A stretch of DNA of 60,057 bases. Origin: Flavobacterium hydatis. Lineage in GTDB: Bacteria; Bacteroidota; Bacteroidia; Flavobacteriales; Flavobacteriaceae. Every line of letters begins with the position of its first letter. Position 1 is the stretch's first letter. The notes below the pieces were generated by a model. The model was not told the DNA's origin. It saw only the letters and a program-made list of their open reading frames with translations, and did no database searches. Below, in pieces: positions 1 to 8,042 of the stretch. The position numbers and the translations under genes were made by a program. The stretch spans positions 1-60,057 of the forward strand of contig NZ_JPRM01000022.1 in NCBI RefSeq assembly GCF_000737695.1, in the 5' to 3' direction.

Positions 1-420
1 GTGGGAGTACCTGTTGTGGCACTATAACTTAATGTAGTATTTTGTGCACTGGCACTAGGACAGACACTTGCCGCAGTGGCGGCTAATGTTATAGTTGGTG
101 TTGCATTTACCGTTACTGTAAAAGTAGAGCCTGAACTACTAACACAACCTGCAGCATTAGTTACTGTTAATGTTCCTGTATAAGTACCTGCAGCTGTACC
201 TGCAGGAACAGCAATAGTAATTGGACTCGCTGGCAATGCAGCATTACTAACTGCTGCAAAAGTATTTGCAGGCGAAGCATTCCAAGTGATGCTATACGTT
301 GTAGGAGTACTTGTTGTTGCACTATAACTTAATGTCGTATTTTGTCCATTTACACTAGAACAAACACTTGCTGCAGTAGCTGCTAATGTTATCGTTGGCA
401 AAGCGCTGACGCTTAATGTA
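1..420 (-). repeat. 300-bp tandem repeat coding for 100-residue PKD-like units
   Basis: The stretch beginning gtgggagtacctg at 1 recurs as gtaggagtacttg at 301, and the following ~115 bases match closely (both read through cactataacttaatgt and gctaatgttat). The period is exactly 300 bp, or 100 codons, so the repeat is in frame within the surface protein. More copies probably lie left of the window. Confidence 0.8.
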
Positions 421-1415
421 GCCCCAATGCTAACTCCTGCCGAGCAAGAACCTGATGTAAGCGCTGTAACTGTTATAGTACTAGGTCCTGCTGTAGTTAG
501 TCCCGCCGCTGTAAAGAATCCTGTTCCTGCCGTAGTAACTATCATATTTGCTGTTAATCCTGTACCTCCAACACTTGGATTACTCCTATTATAAGTAACG
601 ACATAATCACCAACAGGTAATGACGCAGCACTTCCCGTTACTGTTACTGTAGATGTTGTACCCACAGATATACACACATTTGTTGCGCTAGCACTAGTAA
701 TATTATAAGTAGGACAAGTATAAGTAACCTTTATCTGTCCAGTTCCACCATTTCCTCCTAAATTATTACCAAGACCTAATAAAACTAAACCTCCTCCACC
801 TCCTCCACCTGGCGGAAATCCTGCTACACCATTTCCTGCTAGTGTTGCTCCATTACCTCCTGCACCACCACCAGTCACTGCAGCTCCTGCTACAGCTCCA
901 GATCCATCATTACCATTTGAGGCCGTACCAGCACTACTTCCTCCTCCTCCTGATAATAATAATCCAAGGACCAAACTTCCACCTGCTCCTTTACCTCCAG
1001 AAAAATTTGTACCTACTCCTCCTGCTCCTCCAACACCTGCTGCTCCTCCTCCATTTCCACTTGTTCCTCCTGCTCCTCCATTAGCAATTACTGTTAAAAA
1101 GCTAGATGATGATCCATTAGTCCCATTTGCTTTAGACCCTACACCCCCTGTACCAACAGTATAGTTAATTGAACTTCCAGGAGTGACACTTAAATTAGTA
1201 GTCTTACTATAACCTCCTCCTCCTCCTCCGGCTGCAGAATTACTAAGATCATTACCTCCCCCTGCACCTCCAGCTCCCCAACATTCTGCAGTTAATAAAG
1301 TAACACCAGCGGGTACTACAAAAGTACCACCACCAGAAGTTGTAAATGTGTTTGTAGTCTGAGACCACGAATAAGTAATAATAAAAACAAGTAACAAAGA
1401 TAATTTTAGTCTCAT
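1..1415 (-). CDS. Large secreted glycine-rich / PKD-like repeat protein, 5' part (partial)
   Basis: An open frame runs on the minus strand from an ATG at 1415 to the left edge with no stop, so about 471 N-terminal residues are visible. Residues 1-19 form a signal peptide ending in WSQ. Residues about 20-230 are very rich in Gly, Ala and Ser and start with a TFVVPAGVT...WGAGGAGGG signature, as in the Gly_rich_2 domain of Bacteroidetes surface proteins. An Ig/PKD-like domain follows (about 231-335), then a roughly 100-residue PKD-like unit containing TITLAATAASVC that begins again before the edge. The likely role is a cell-surface or secreted adhesin exported by Sec. The missing C-terminus probably carries a type IX secretion or gliding-motility C-terminal domain (inference). 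No adjacent gene is visible on the left. Confident as a coding region, less so for function. Confidence 0.85.
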   Translation of the reverse strand, partial: MRLKLSLLLVFIITYSWSQTTNTFTTSGGGTFVVPAGVTLLTAECWGAGGAGGGNDLSNSAAGGGGGGYSKTTNLSVTPGSSINYTVGTGGVGSKANGTNGSSSSFLTVIANGGAGGTSGNGGGAAGVGGAGGVGTNFSGGKGAGGSLVLGLLLSGGGGSSAGTASNGNDGSGAVAGAAVTGGGAGGNGATLAGNGVAGFPPGGGGGGGLVLLGLGNNLGGNGGTGQIKVTYTCPTYNITSASATNVCISVGTTSTVTVTGSAASLPVGDYVVTYNRSNPSVGGTGLTANMIVTTAGTGFFTAAGLTTAGPSTITVTALTSGSCSAGVSIGATLSVSALPTITLAATAASVCSSVNGQNTTLSYSATTSTPTTYSITWNASPANTFAAVSNAALPASPITIAVPAGTAAGTYTGTLTVTNAAGCVSSSGSTFTVTVNATPTITLAATAASVCPSASAQNTTLSYSATTGTP

Positions 1416-1860
1416 AACAGTAGGTTTTAATGATAAAAAAATCGGTTAACTCTTTGTAATATTTATGAGTGGTATTGAAAAGATGTCGATACTAATTGAA
1501 GATTTAATCAATATCATGTCCTTTTCTCAAAAAAGAATTGCGCAGCGTAAACAACTAAAATAAAGCAACTTACGCAGCACTGTATTAAATTTAACTAAAA
1601 AATCTAAAAAGAAGTTCATATATTATTCATATTATCATGCACTTCAACGTTAAAAGCTGCACTTTTATCGGATATTTAACAAAATATGCAGCAATACCAT
1701 CCAATTATCACAATCCACTATAAAAGCACCTATCTTAACAAGATAATTTTCATAAATGTTTTCAAGTATGATTATTCAAAAAACAAGCTTTCAAAGCAAA
1801 ACAAGTTTTTGAAAAAAAATTAAAGCTTTACATTTGTTTTTTATTCAATACTAAAACTAT
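1416..1860. other. Gene-free gap between divergent genes
   Basis: This 445-bp AT-rich gap lies between the surface protein (minus) and recX (plus). It contains an imperfect inverted repeat with arms 1542-1550 and 1570-1578 (gcagcgtaa / ttacgcagc, one mismatch) and the recX promoter at its right end. I saw no reading frame with coding character and no RNA gene. Confidence 0.6.
1808..1836 (+). promoter_or_regulatory. Bacteroidetes-type promoter of recX
   Basis: TTTG at 1808-1811, a 17-base spacer, then TACATTTG at 1829-1836 exactly match the Bacteroidetes TTTG / TAnnTTTG consensus. The expected transcript start is near 1842, leaving a leader of about 19 bases before the ATG at 1861. Confidence 0.75.
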
Positions 1861-2337
1861 ATGAAATCGGATTGTACTCCCAAAGAAGCATTACAAAAAC
1901 TAGAACATTTTTGCGCTTATCAGGAACGTTGTCATGACGAGGTGGTATCTAAACTATATAGCTTAAAAATGACCTCTGACGAAATAGATTCTATTGTGGT
2001 ACAACTCATTACGGACAACTTCCTTAATGAAACTCGTTTTGCTTGTAGTTTTGCACAAGGAAAGCATCGCATAAAGCAATGGGGGAAAATAAGAATTGTA
2101 AACGAACTTAAAGCCCGTCATATTACATCAACCAATATTAATCTTGCTCTTGCAGGAATAAGTAGTGATGAATATCAAGATACATTCGAAAAGTTAGCTC
2201 AAAAATGTTGGGATAATTTGCATGAAACTAATCAGCTTAAAAAACGCAAAAAATTTTGTGATTATATACTGCGACGAGGTTTTGAGAGCAACATGGTTTA
2301 TGAAAAAGTGAAGGAACTTGAAACCAATGCTAAATAA
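1861..2337 (+). CDS. recX: Regulatory protein RecX
   Basis: RecX binds RecA filaments and modulates recombination and the SOS response in the cytoplasm. The 158-residue product has the family's three-helix repeat layout. Residues about 50-85 carry the most typical block: a FLNETRFACSF-type segment followed by GKHRIKQWGKIRIVNELK, matching the usual 'L.DERFA..F...K...WG..KI..EL' pattern. The length is normal for the family. It has its own consensus promoter, is not next to recA (recA is not in the window), and is convergent with the ketosynthase gene. The start ATG directly follows the predicted leader. Confidence 0.9.
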   Translation: MKSDCTPKEALQKLEHFCAYQERCHDEVVSKLYSLKMTSDEIDSIVVQLITDNFLNETRFACSFAQGKHRIKQWGKIRIVNELKARHITSTNINLALAGISSDEYQDTFEKLAQKCWDNLHETNQLKKRKKFCDYILRRGFESNMVYEKVKELETNAK

Positions 2338-2376
2338 TAATCAATTCTGTTTAAATAACAATTTCATATAAATTCA

Positions 2377-3543
2377 TTAAGCTTTTTCTAATAAAATACT
2401 CACTGCATTTCCTCCAAAACCTACTGCATTTACTAGTACTTTTTTAATGGGTTTTGTTTGTTGTTGCGCTTCTGCAAAAGGAACTCCTACAAACATATTG
2501 TGTTGCATCATTAAGATTGCCATTTCTACACTCAATATTCCAGAAGCTCCGAAAGTGTGTCCAATCTTCCATTTATTGGTAGTAAGTAAAGGAAGTTTAC
2601 CCTCGAATATTTTTCGAATTGCTTTATATTCTGTTAAATCTCCTTTTATAGTTCCAGGAGCATGCATAACAATTACATCTACATCTTCTGAATTAAATTC
2701 TCCAAGAGCCATTTTCATTGATTTCTGAAAACAAGTAGCTTCTGCAGAGATAGATATATTATGTTCCAAAACTTCTGTAGCATATCCCACACCTATAACA
2801 TAAGCAATAGCATTTTCTTTTTCTCCAGCTTCAAGACAACATACTGCTGCCCCTTCTCCCAAAACCATAGTATTTTGAGTTTTATTTAAATCGAAAGCTA
2901 GGTTTGGCCATTTATCAATATTTAAATCTGCGCGAGAATAAATTTTTAACGCTCGCATTTGTGCAATCGTAAAATCAGTTAATGGAGCTTCACTTCCTCC
3001 AACCAAAAATTTATCGACCATCCCAGCTCTTAACCAAGCCACCCCATTTAGTAAAGCGTGCAAAGCTGTCGAACAAGTAATCGAATGTGAAATTTCTGGG
3101 CCTGAACTTTGCAAATCATGTGCTATCCAAGAAGAAATATTTCCTAATGTAGTTGTTGGGGAAGCTAGTGTTTGTGCCTTTCCGGTTTCTAAATATTCCT
3201 GAAAATGCTTTTCAAATAAATCCGTAGCTCCGCGAGAAGATCCAATATTAATCCCAAAAACAGCCTCCGAATTCCATCCTGATTTTTTTATAGCCTGTCG
3301 GGATGCCGCCAAAGCAAATAAAACACTATTGTCTAGAAATTTATATTTAATATCCGAATTACGTACTTCTTCTACAATTTGTTTAGAACCTGACGTAAGT
3401 ACAGCAACAGGAGTTTCTTGTTTATCCATTTCCTGAAGAACGAAACAATGCTTGTTACTTAAATAATTCTCCCAAATATCTTTCGGATTATTCCCTAAAG
3501 GTGAAATAGAAGAAAAGGCTGTTATCGCAATTTTTTTATTCAA
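2377..3543 (-). CDS. Beta-ketoacyl-ACP synthase of the biotin cluster
   Basis: A decarboxylating ketosynthase of the KAS I/II (FabF-like) fold, 388 residues. The Cys-His-His triad is visible: C157 in ITCSTA, H294 in VMHAPGT and H329 in GHTFGASG. The C-terminal NAVGFGGNA block is also typical. It follows bioD and bioA on the same strand (74-bp gap), so it probably belongs to the biotin operon. A role in building the pimeloyl chain is a reasonable inference; ordinary fatty-acid elongation is the alternative. The start is TTG (3541-3543). An in-frame TAA lies just upstream with no ATG between, and the conserved KIAITAFSSISPLG N-terminus begins right after it, so a TTG start is likely. Confidence 0.88.
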   Translation of the reverse strand: MNKKIAITAFSSISPLGNNPKDIWENYLSNKHCFVLQEMDKQETPVAVLTSGSKQIVEEVRNSDIKYKFLDNSVLFALAASRQAIKKSGWNSEAVFGINIGSSRGATDLFEKHFQEYLETGKAQTLASPTTTLGNISSWIAHDLQSSGPEISHSITCSTALHALLNGVAWLRAGMVDKFLVGGSEAPLTDFTIAQMRALKIYSRADLNIDKWPNLAFDLNKTQNTMVLGEGAAVCCLEAGEKENAIAYVIGVGYATEVLEHNISISAEATCFQKSMKMALGEFNSEDVDVIVMHAPGTIKGDLTEYKAIRKIFEGKLPLLTTNKWKIGHTFGASGILSVEMAILMMQHNMFVGVPFAEAQQQTKPIKKVLVNAVGFGGNAVSILLEKA

Positions 3544-3617
3544 TGTAATTGATTTATTTAATCGAAAATCTGCAAGGTTTTATTACCAAACTAAATCCCA
3601 AAATATAAGATATCTAA

Positions 3618-4889
3618 TTAAACCATTTCTATAGCTTCTTCAATAATCGAATATACTTTTTCAAGCTGCTCATCGCTTATAATATATGGTGGCAAAATGT
3701 AAACGATATTTCCAACAGGTCTTAGAACAACTCCTTTATCAATAAAGAAATTATAAAGTTTAGTTCTCATCGAGCCGTAATAACTTTCTTCTGATTCAGA
3801 TTTTATTTCCAATGCAAAAATAACACCTAATACTCTGGTTGTAACAACTTTTGAATGATTTTTTATTTTATTCTGAAAATGTAAATGACTTTTATTTATA
3901 CGCCCAATATTAGCTTGCATTTCCTCTGTTTGCAATAAATCAATACTTGCCAGAGCTGCTGCACATCCTGTAGGATTAGCAGTAAAAGTATGCCCATGAA
4001 ACAATGCTTTATTAATATCATCATCATAAAAAGCATCAAAAACCTCTTGAGTAAAAGTAGTAATTGCCATCGGGATAGTTCCCCCTGTCAATGCTTTTGA
4101 AAGACACATCATATCTGGTTTTTCATCCAGATAATCCATTGCAAATGTTTTTCCTGTTTTACCAAACCCAGTCATAACTTCGTCGGCAATAGTCAGAACA
4201 TTATTTGCTGCACAAATCTGGATTAAAGTTGCCAATGCATCTGGCTCATACATCACCATTCCTGCTGCTCCTTGCACCAAAGGCTCAAAAATAAACCCTG
4301 CACAATTCTTATCTTTTATTACTTCTTTTAGAGCATCAAAACTTACTTGCTCTTGTCCTTTTATAGGAACAGGGATTCGAACAACATCTATAAACATCCC
4401 CTGAAAAGCTTGTGTATAAAATGAAATTCCACTTGCCGCCATTGCCGCAAATGTATCTCCGTGAAAAGCATTTTCAAAAGCAATAATCGTAGTACGCTGT
4501 TCTCCTTTATTAAAAAAATATTGCAAAGCTACTTTTATCGCAACTTCTACTGCTGTAGAACCATTGTCTGAAAAAAATATTTTCTGTTGGTTCTTTGGTA
4601 AAATCTCAATAAGTCTTTCTGCGAGAACAATTGCTGGCTCATGAGTAAATCCACCAAATAAAACATGCTCAAGAGTAGTTAATTGTTTGTAAATAGCATC
4701 GGCAATAAAACGATTACTATGTCCAAAAGGATTAACCCACCAAGAGGCGATTGCATCTATATATTCTTTATTATTTTCATCCCAAAGTAATGCGCCTTCT
4801 CCTCTAGAGATGGCGATAGGAGCAGTTGCGGTTTTATGTTGTGTATATGGATGCCAAAGATATTGGCTGTCTTTTTCAGATAATGTCAT
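3618..4889 (-). CDS. bioA: Adenosylmethionine-8-amino-7-oxononanoate aminotransferase
   Basis: BioA transfers an amino group from S-adenosylmethionine to KAPA to give DAPA, the third step from pimeloyl thioester in biotin synthesis. The 423-residue class III aminotransferase has normal length. Visible landmarks are LWHPYTQH near residue 11, SWWVNPFGH at 50-57 (substrate pocket), the PLP-binding SDNGSTAVE loop near 107-115, D236 in ADEVMTGFG, and the Schiff-base lysine K265 in CLSKALTGG. It lies 27 bp downstream of bioD and upstream of the ketosynthase on the same strand, so the three are probably co-transcribed. Confidence 0.95.
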   Translation of the reverse strand: MTLSEKDSQYLWHPYTQHKTATAPIAISRGEGALLWDENNKEYIDAIASWWVNPFGHSNRFIADAIYKQLTTLEHVLFGGFTHEPAIVLAERLIEILPKNQQKIFFSDNGSTAVEVAIKVALQYFFNKGEQRTTIIAFENAFHGDTFAAMAASGISFYTQAFQGMFIDVVRIPVPIKGQEQVSFDALKEVIKDKNCAGFIFEPLVQGAAGMVMYEPDALATLIQICAANNVLTIADEVMTGFGKTGKTFAMDYLDEKPDMMCLSKALTGGTIPMAITTFTQEVFDAFYDDDINKALFHGHTFTANPTGCAAALASIDLLQTEEMQANIGRINKSHLHFQNKIKNHSKVVTTRVLGVIFALEIKSESEESYYGSMRTKLYNFFIDKGVVLRPVGNIVYILPPYIISDEQLEKVYSIIEEAIEMV

Positions 4890-4916
4890 TTGATATAATA
4901 TTGTAGATTTCTGATT

Positions 4917-5549
4917 TTAAAGTTTAGATTCTTCTAAAGCTAATAAGTCGTTTCGAAATAAATCGGCATATTCTTTAATAACGTTTTGGTCAAAATAAGG
5001 TTCTTCATCAATTCGACCAATACACTTTATCCCAGTACTACTAAGAATAATTGTTTCAGAAGATTTGTTTTCGCTTCCGCTAAAAATAATTCCTGCAATA
5101 TTTAATTTTCGATTCTTCAGTGCCTCAATAGTTAGCAAGGTATGATTGATACTTCCTAAGTAATGTCTGGAAACCACAATTACTTTATAATCTGGCTGAA
5201 TTAAATCGAGAACAAATTCTTTATTATTTAATGGAACAAAAAGTCCTCCAGCACCTTCTACAACTAAATGGTTATCGCATTTTGGCTCAACTATTTCTTT
5301 TAAATCAATAGTGACGCCATCAATTTCCGCTGCCAAGTGCGGACTCGCTGGCGTATTTAGAGCATATGCATTTTTGTAAAATTGAGATTTACTATTTGAA
5401 ATTCTCGATTGAACTTTAGCCGTATCCGAATTATCTAGATCTCCTGCTTGAATCGGCTTCCAATAATCAGCTTCCAGTGCTTCTACAATTATTGCCGAAA
5501 CAATAGTTTTACCTACATCGGTAGAGATTCCTGTAATAAATAGTTTCAT
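4917..5549 (-). CDS. bioD: Dethiobiotin synthetase
   Basis: BioD closes the ureido ring of DAPA with CO2 and ATP to give dethiobiotin. The 210-residue product begins MKLFITGISTDVGKT, the P-loop at residues 7-15 with K14, and contains VVEGAGGLFVPL (about 97-108), the family's second signature. It is the first gene of the bioD-bioA-ketosynthase run. A terminator ending the preceding sigma operon (5583-5622) lies immediately upstream, and a candidate -7 element (5570-5577) sits between them. No BirA-type operator was recognised. Confidence 0.93.
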   Translation of the reverse strand: MKLFITGISTDVGKTIVSAIIVEALEADYWKPIQAGDLDNSDTAKVQSRISNSKSQFYKNAYALNTPASPHLAAEIDGVTIDLKEIVEPKCDNHLVVEGAGGLFVPLNNKEFVLDLIQPDYKVIVVSRHYLGSINHTLLTIEALKNRKLNIAGIIFSGSENKSSETIILSSTGIKCIGRIDEEPYFDQNVIKEYADLFRNDLLALEESKL

Positions 5550-5569
5550 TCTCTAGTTTTTATTGAATA

Positions 5570-5577
5570 CAAAAATA
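5570..5577 (-). promoter_or_regulatory. Candidate -7 element for the bioD operon
   Basis: On the minus strand this reads TATTTTTG, a match to TAnnTTTG about 21 bases upstream of the bioD ATG. No clear -33 partner is visible, because the upstream sequence is the terminator palindrome of the previous operon. Tentative. Confidence 0.35.
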
Positions 5578-5582
5578 TCAAT

Positions 5583-5622
5583 AAAAATGCGAAACCCATC
5601 ATATGATGGGTTTCGCATTTTT
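5583..5622 (-). terminator. Strong hairpin terminator ending the ECF sigma operon
   Basis: Perfect 18-bp arms (5583-5600 and 5605-5622) surround an ATAT loop, with an A/T tract at each end. It begins directly after the stop codon at 5624-5626 and separates the sigma operon from bioD. Confidence 0.9.
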
Positions 5623-5623
5623 A

Positions 5624-6238
5624 TTATTCTTCTTTAAGTTCATCCAAAATCTTTTTAATCTGTCTGGCGTATTTTCCATAACATGAATACACCCAAATTT
5701 CTGTTAGTAATCCCATGATTAAAATTGTAAACATAAACATACTCACCATAATAATTAATTTACCCTGTTCTATTTCACCATTAAAAAACTCAGCTGCATT
5801 TGGCATCTTAAACACAACATAACCTACAAAGTATAACATTACAAAAGGAATCAAAGAAAAAGTAAATGTTTTATAAAGCTGCATATTAAGCTTAATGTCA
5901 TAATAAGTTTCATATAAACTATCTTTTGTATTCAAACTAACTCCATCTAATCTTTTATAAAATAAAAATAGTTTGGCCAAATAATAAATACTAATAGCAA
6001 GCATTATCCCATATAGTAAATAATAAGGTACTAGCATTTTTGCCGGAAACTCCTCAAAAGTTGGTATAAAACCAACAAACAACAAAGCCGAAAGTTGTAT
6101 AAGAAACTCCAATCGTAAATTTTTTCTAATTTTATCTAACGGCATGTGTACCGTTTCTAATTTTTGTATAGTACTAGGAAGCACAATATTTTTAGGTTTG
6201 TTATCATTCCATGCGTTTTGTATATCGTTAAAATCCAT
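5624..6238 (-). CDS. Membrane protein coupled to the ECF sigma factor (putative anti-sigma or effector)
   Basis: A 204-residue protein with a soluble N-terminus (about 1-42) and four predicted membrane helices near 45-60, 71-93, 126-144 and 160-183, ending in a charged tail. Its start overlaps the end of the sigma gene by 11 bp, so translation is probably coupled. ECF sigma genes are often followed by their membrane-bound regulator, and that position is the only evidence for an anti-sigma role. I recognise no zinc-binding anti-sigma motif. It may equally be a regulated membrane protein of unknown function. Confidence 0.75.
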   Translation of the reverse strand: MDFNDIQNAWNDNKPKNIVLPSTIQKLETVHMPLDKIRKNLRLEFLIQLSALLFVGFIPTFEEFPAKMLVPYYLLYGIMLAISIYYLAKLFLFYKRLDGVSLNTKDSLYETYYDIKLNMQLYKTFTFSLIPFVMLYFVGYVVFKMPNAAEFFNGEIEQGKLIIMVSMFMFTILIMGLLTEIWVYSCYGKYARQIKKILDELKEE

Positions 6239-6731
6239 ATCCTTGATTTTTTATTATATCTTTTAATTTTTCTTTTGCTCTATTTAGTTTCACTCTGGCA
6301 TTCCCTTCAGAAATACCTAAATTTTCTCCTATTTCCTTATGTGAAAACCCTTCCAGTTGATAAAAAATAACAGCTTTATCAATTTTTTCTAATTTCTGAA
6401 CTGCTTTATAAAAATGTTCAATCTGACTTTCTTTGATATCAGAATCGCTTTCGTCTTCTTTAATATTCTCTGAAGCTATTTCATATTTATCAACTTTCTT
6501 TTTTTCTTTTTTTAAGAAAACAATTGCAGTGTTTACTGCTACACGATACATCCATGTAGAAAATTGACTCGCATTCTTAAAACTATCGTAAGATTTCCAA
6601 AGCTGACAAATTATCTCCTGAAACAAATCTTGCTGATCATCAGGATTGTCCATGTACATTTTAGAAACCTTATACAAGATTCCCTTATGGTTTTCTATCC
6701 GGGTTAAAAATTCTTGCTCTTTTTCTTTCAA
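6228..6731 (-). CDS. RNA polymerase sigma factor, ECF subfamily
   Basis: A 167-residue ECF-type sigma factor. Region 2 spans about residues 10-75, with the DDQQDLFQEI.CQLW core-binding segment and FSTWMYRVAVNTAI. Region 4 spans about 106-157, with a helix-turn-helix at FSHKEIGENLGISEGNARVKLNRAKEKL. The linker (76-105) is Lys/Glu/Asp-rich. The start is TTG (6729-6731): the next Met is too far inside, and an in-frame stop lies upstream without an ATG. The gene lies 7 bp after the TraB/GumN gene and overlaps the following membrane protein, so it is mid-operon. Targets are unknown; autoregulation through 7868-7901 is suggested. Confidence 0.92.
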   Translation of the reverse strand: MKEKEQEFLTRIENHKGILYKVSKMYMDNPDDQQDLFQEIICQLWKSYDSFKNASQFSTWMYRVAVNTAIVFLKKEKKKVDKYEIASENIKEDESDSDIKESQIEHFYKAVQKLEKIDKAVIFYQLEGFSHKEIGENLGISEGNARVKLNRAKEKLKDIIKNQGYGF

Positions 6732-6738
6732 AATACGA

Positions 6739-7602
6739 TTAGTTCATTACTGGTTTTACTTTATATCCTGCCTTTCTCAATAAATTAATTACTCCTAATT
6801 CTCCAGCCAGATGAGCAGAACCTACCGCTACAAAAACGCTCTCTTTTTTCATTGTCTCAGGCAATTCTTTCGCCCAGCTTAAATTTCTTTCATCAAGCAT
6901 AGCATTCTTAGCTTTTTTACTCATTTCTTTTTCATCAATCATGTCATTATAAAGAGTAACTATATTTTCCGCAACATAATCATTCACCATCTCTTTAGTT
7001 TTTTCCTTGCTCAATCCCTGTAACATAGCAATCAATTCTGAATCAGAATAAGCACTACTTAACATTGCTAATTGTCCTTTTACAGTTTCTAAACCATCAA
7101 TCTTTTTGTTGTCTTTTTGAGCTAAAGCTATAAAATCATTTTCATACGATTTTAAATTTTCACAATCAAAAGTCTTAATCGAAATTAAACTCATTACTGT
7201 TGCTAAACTAAAATTATCAACTTGCTTGATTTTATATCCTGTACTTTTTTGTAAAATTAAATCTAACTCAGATAATTGTTCTGGAGTTAACTTCTTACTT
7301 AAAGGCTCTGGACTCATCGCTAATTTTTGTGCATCTTCCATTTCTTCAGGATCCGAAAAATTAATCTCAAGCATCAATTTGTCAGAATTTTGAAATGCTT
7401 TTTTAGTTTTTTCCGAAAGAAAATAGTTATCTGAACATATCGAATGAATTGTTCCATATAAATAAGAAGACTTGCTTAACCCATTTCCTGAAACTTCCCA
7501 TAAAAGTGAATTTTCTAATTTTGGAGATTTATCCTGTGCTTGTATTGTTCCTGTAAAAAAAATTGCGATTGCTACTACTGTTGATTTTATTAAATTTTCC
7601 AT
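6739..7602 (-). CDS. TraB/GumN family protein (exported)
   Basis: A 287-residue protein with a signal peptide (1-22, ending QAQ). The first TraB/GumN motif appears as YLYGTIHS at 47-54, containing G-T-x-H with H53. The C-terminal motif is VAVGSAHLAGELGVINLLRKAGYKV, with the second conserved His. These two G/H motifs define a superfamily related to Tiki-type metalloproteases. A periplasmic or surface peptidase-like role is plausible but unproven here. It lies just upstream of the ECF sigma factor and in the same operon, an arrangement that suggests a link to envelope stress. Confidence 0.85.
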   Translation of the reverse strand: MENLIKSTVVAIAIFFTGTIQAQDKSPKLENSLLWEVSGNGLSKSSYLYGTIHSICSDNYFLSEKTKKAFQNSDKLMLEINFSDPEEMEDAQKLAMSPEPLSKKLTPEQLSELDLILQKSTGYKIKQVDNFSLATVMSLISIKTFDCENLKSYENDFIALAQKDNKKIDGLETVKGQLAMLSSAYSDSELIAMLQGLSKEKTKEMVNDYVAENIVTLYNDMIDEKEMSKKAKNAMLDERNLSWAKELPETMKKESVFVAVGSAHLAGELGVINLLRKAGYKVKPVMN

Positions 7603-7654
7603 TTTCTTGATTGATTAAAGTTATTGATTAATTTGATAATTTAAATTCCGTTTA

Positions 7655-7846
7655 TCATTTGTTATATCCTTCTAATTTTGAAGACGCAAAAGTTGCTATA
7701 AGCAAACAAATTATAAGCTCTAAATAATCGGGTTGTGTTTTACCATAAACAAAATGGCTTACTAAAGAGTAGGTTACTTGTACAGATACTAAAAAGATTA
7801 GCAGGTTACAAATACCTTTTTTTACTAAAGTTGAATTGGTTTTCAT
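7655..7846 (-). CDS. Small two-helix membrane protein, unknown
   Basis: A 63-residue protein with two predicted membrane helices (about 11-31 and 40-55) joined by a short loop, and a charged tail KLEGYNK. It is probably the first gene of the operon that continues with the TraB/GumN protein (52-bp gap), the sigma factor and the four-helix protein. No family recognised. Confidence 0.6.
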   Translation of the reverse strand: MKTNSTLVKKGICNLLIFLVSVQVTYSLVSHFVYGKTQPDYLELIICLLIATFASSKLEGYNK

Positions 7847-7867
7847 AAGTATAGTTTTTTTGATTAC

Positions 7868-7902
7868 GACTCGTAAGTAATCGAATCATCAAAACGTTAC
7901 AA
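7868..7902 (-). promoter_or_regulatory. Candidate ECF-type promoter of the sigma operon
   Basis: On the minus strand TGTAACGTTTT (7891-7901) is followed about 17 bases later by a CGAGTCGTA segment (7866-7874). No TAnnTTTG is present. The TGTAAC-like box and a GC-containing downstream box resemble ECF-type promoters and would place the transcript start about 15 bases before the ATG at 7846. Autoregulation is inferred. Confidence 0.35.
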
Positions 7903-8042
7903 AAAAAATTATCTTTTTTTAAAAAGTGAGGAAAAATGGGATTTTGCAAACAGGATTATCACCCTAATATAGACCTAGGGCTTACTAATCAGAACGGCTT
8001 TTCCTAAAACTTAGGAATAGATAAGACTAAAAATATTAAATT

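Noticed and set aside
842..1084. 80-residue plus-strand frame rich in Leu, His and Tyr
   Set aside because: It is the opposite strand of the glycine-rich part of the surface protein; Gly/Ala codons read backward give Leu/His runs.
2447..2728. 93-residue plus-strand frame
   Set aside because: It lies wholly inside the ketosynthase gene on the other strand, has no family signature and no promoter.
8001..8017. TTCCTAA-AAC-TTAGGAA palindrome considered as the bioF terminator
   Set aside because: It is short and lacks a T-run on the minus strand; it lies about 26 bases past the stop, but support is weak.
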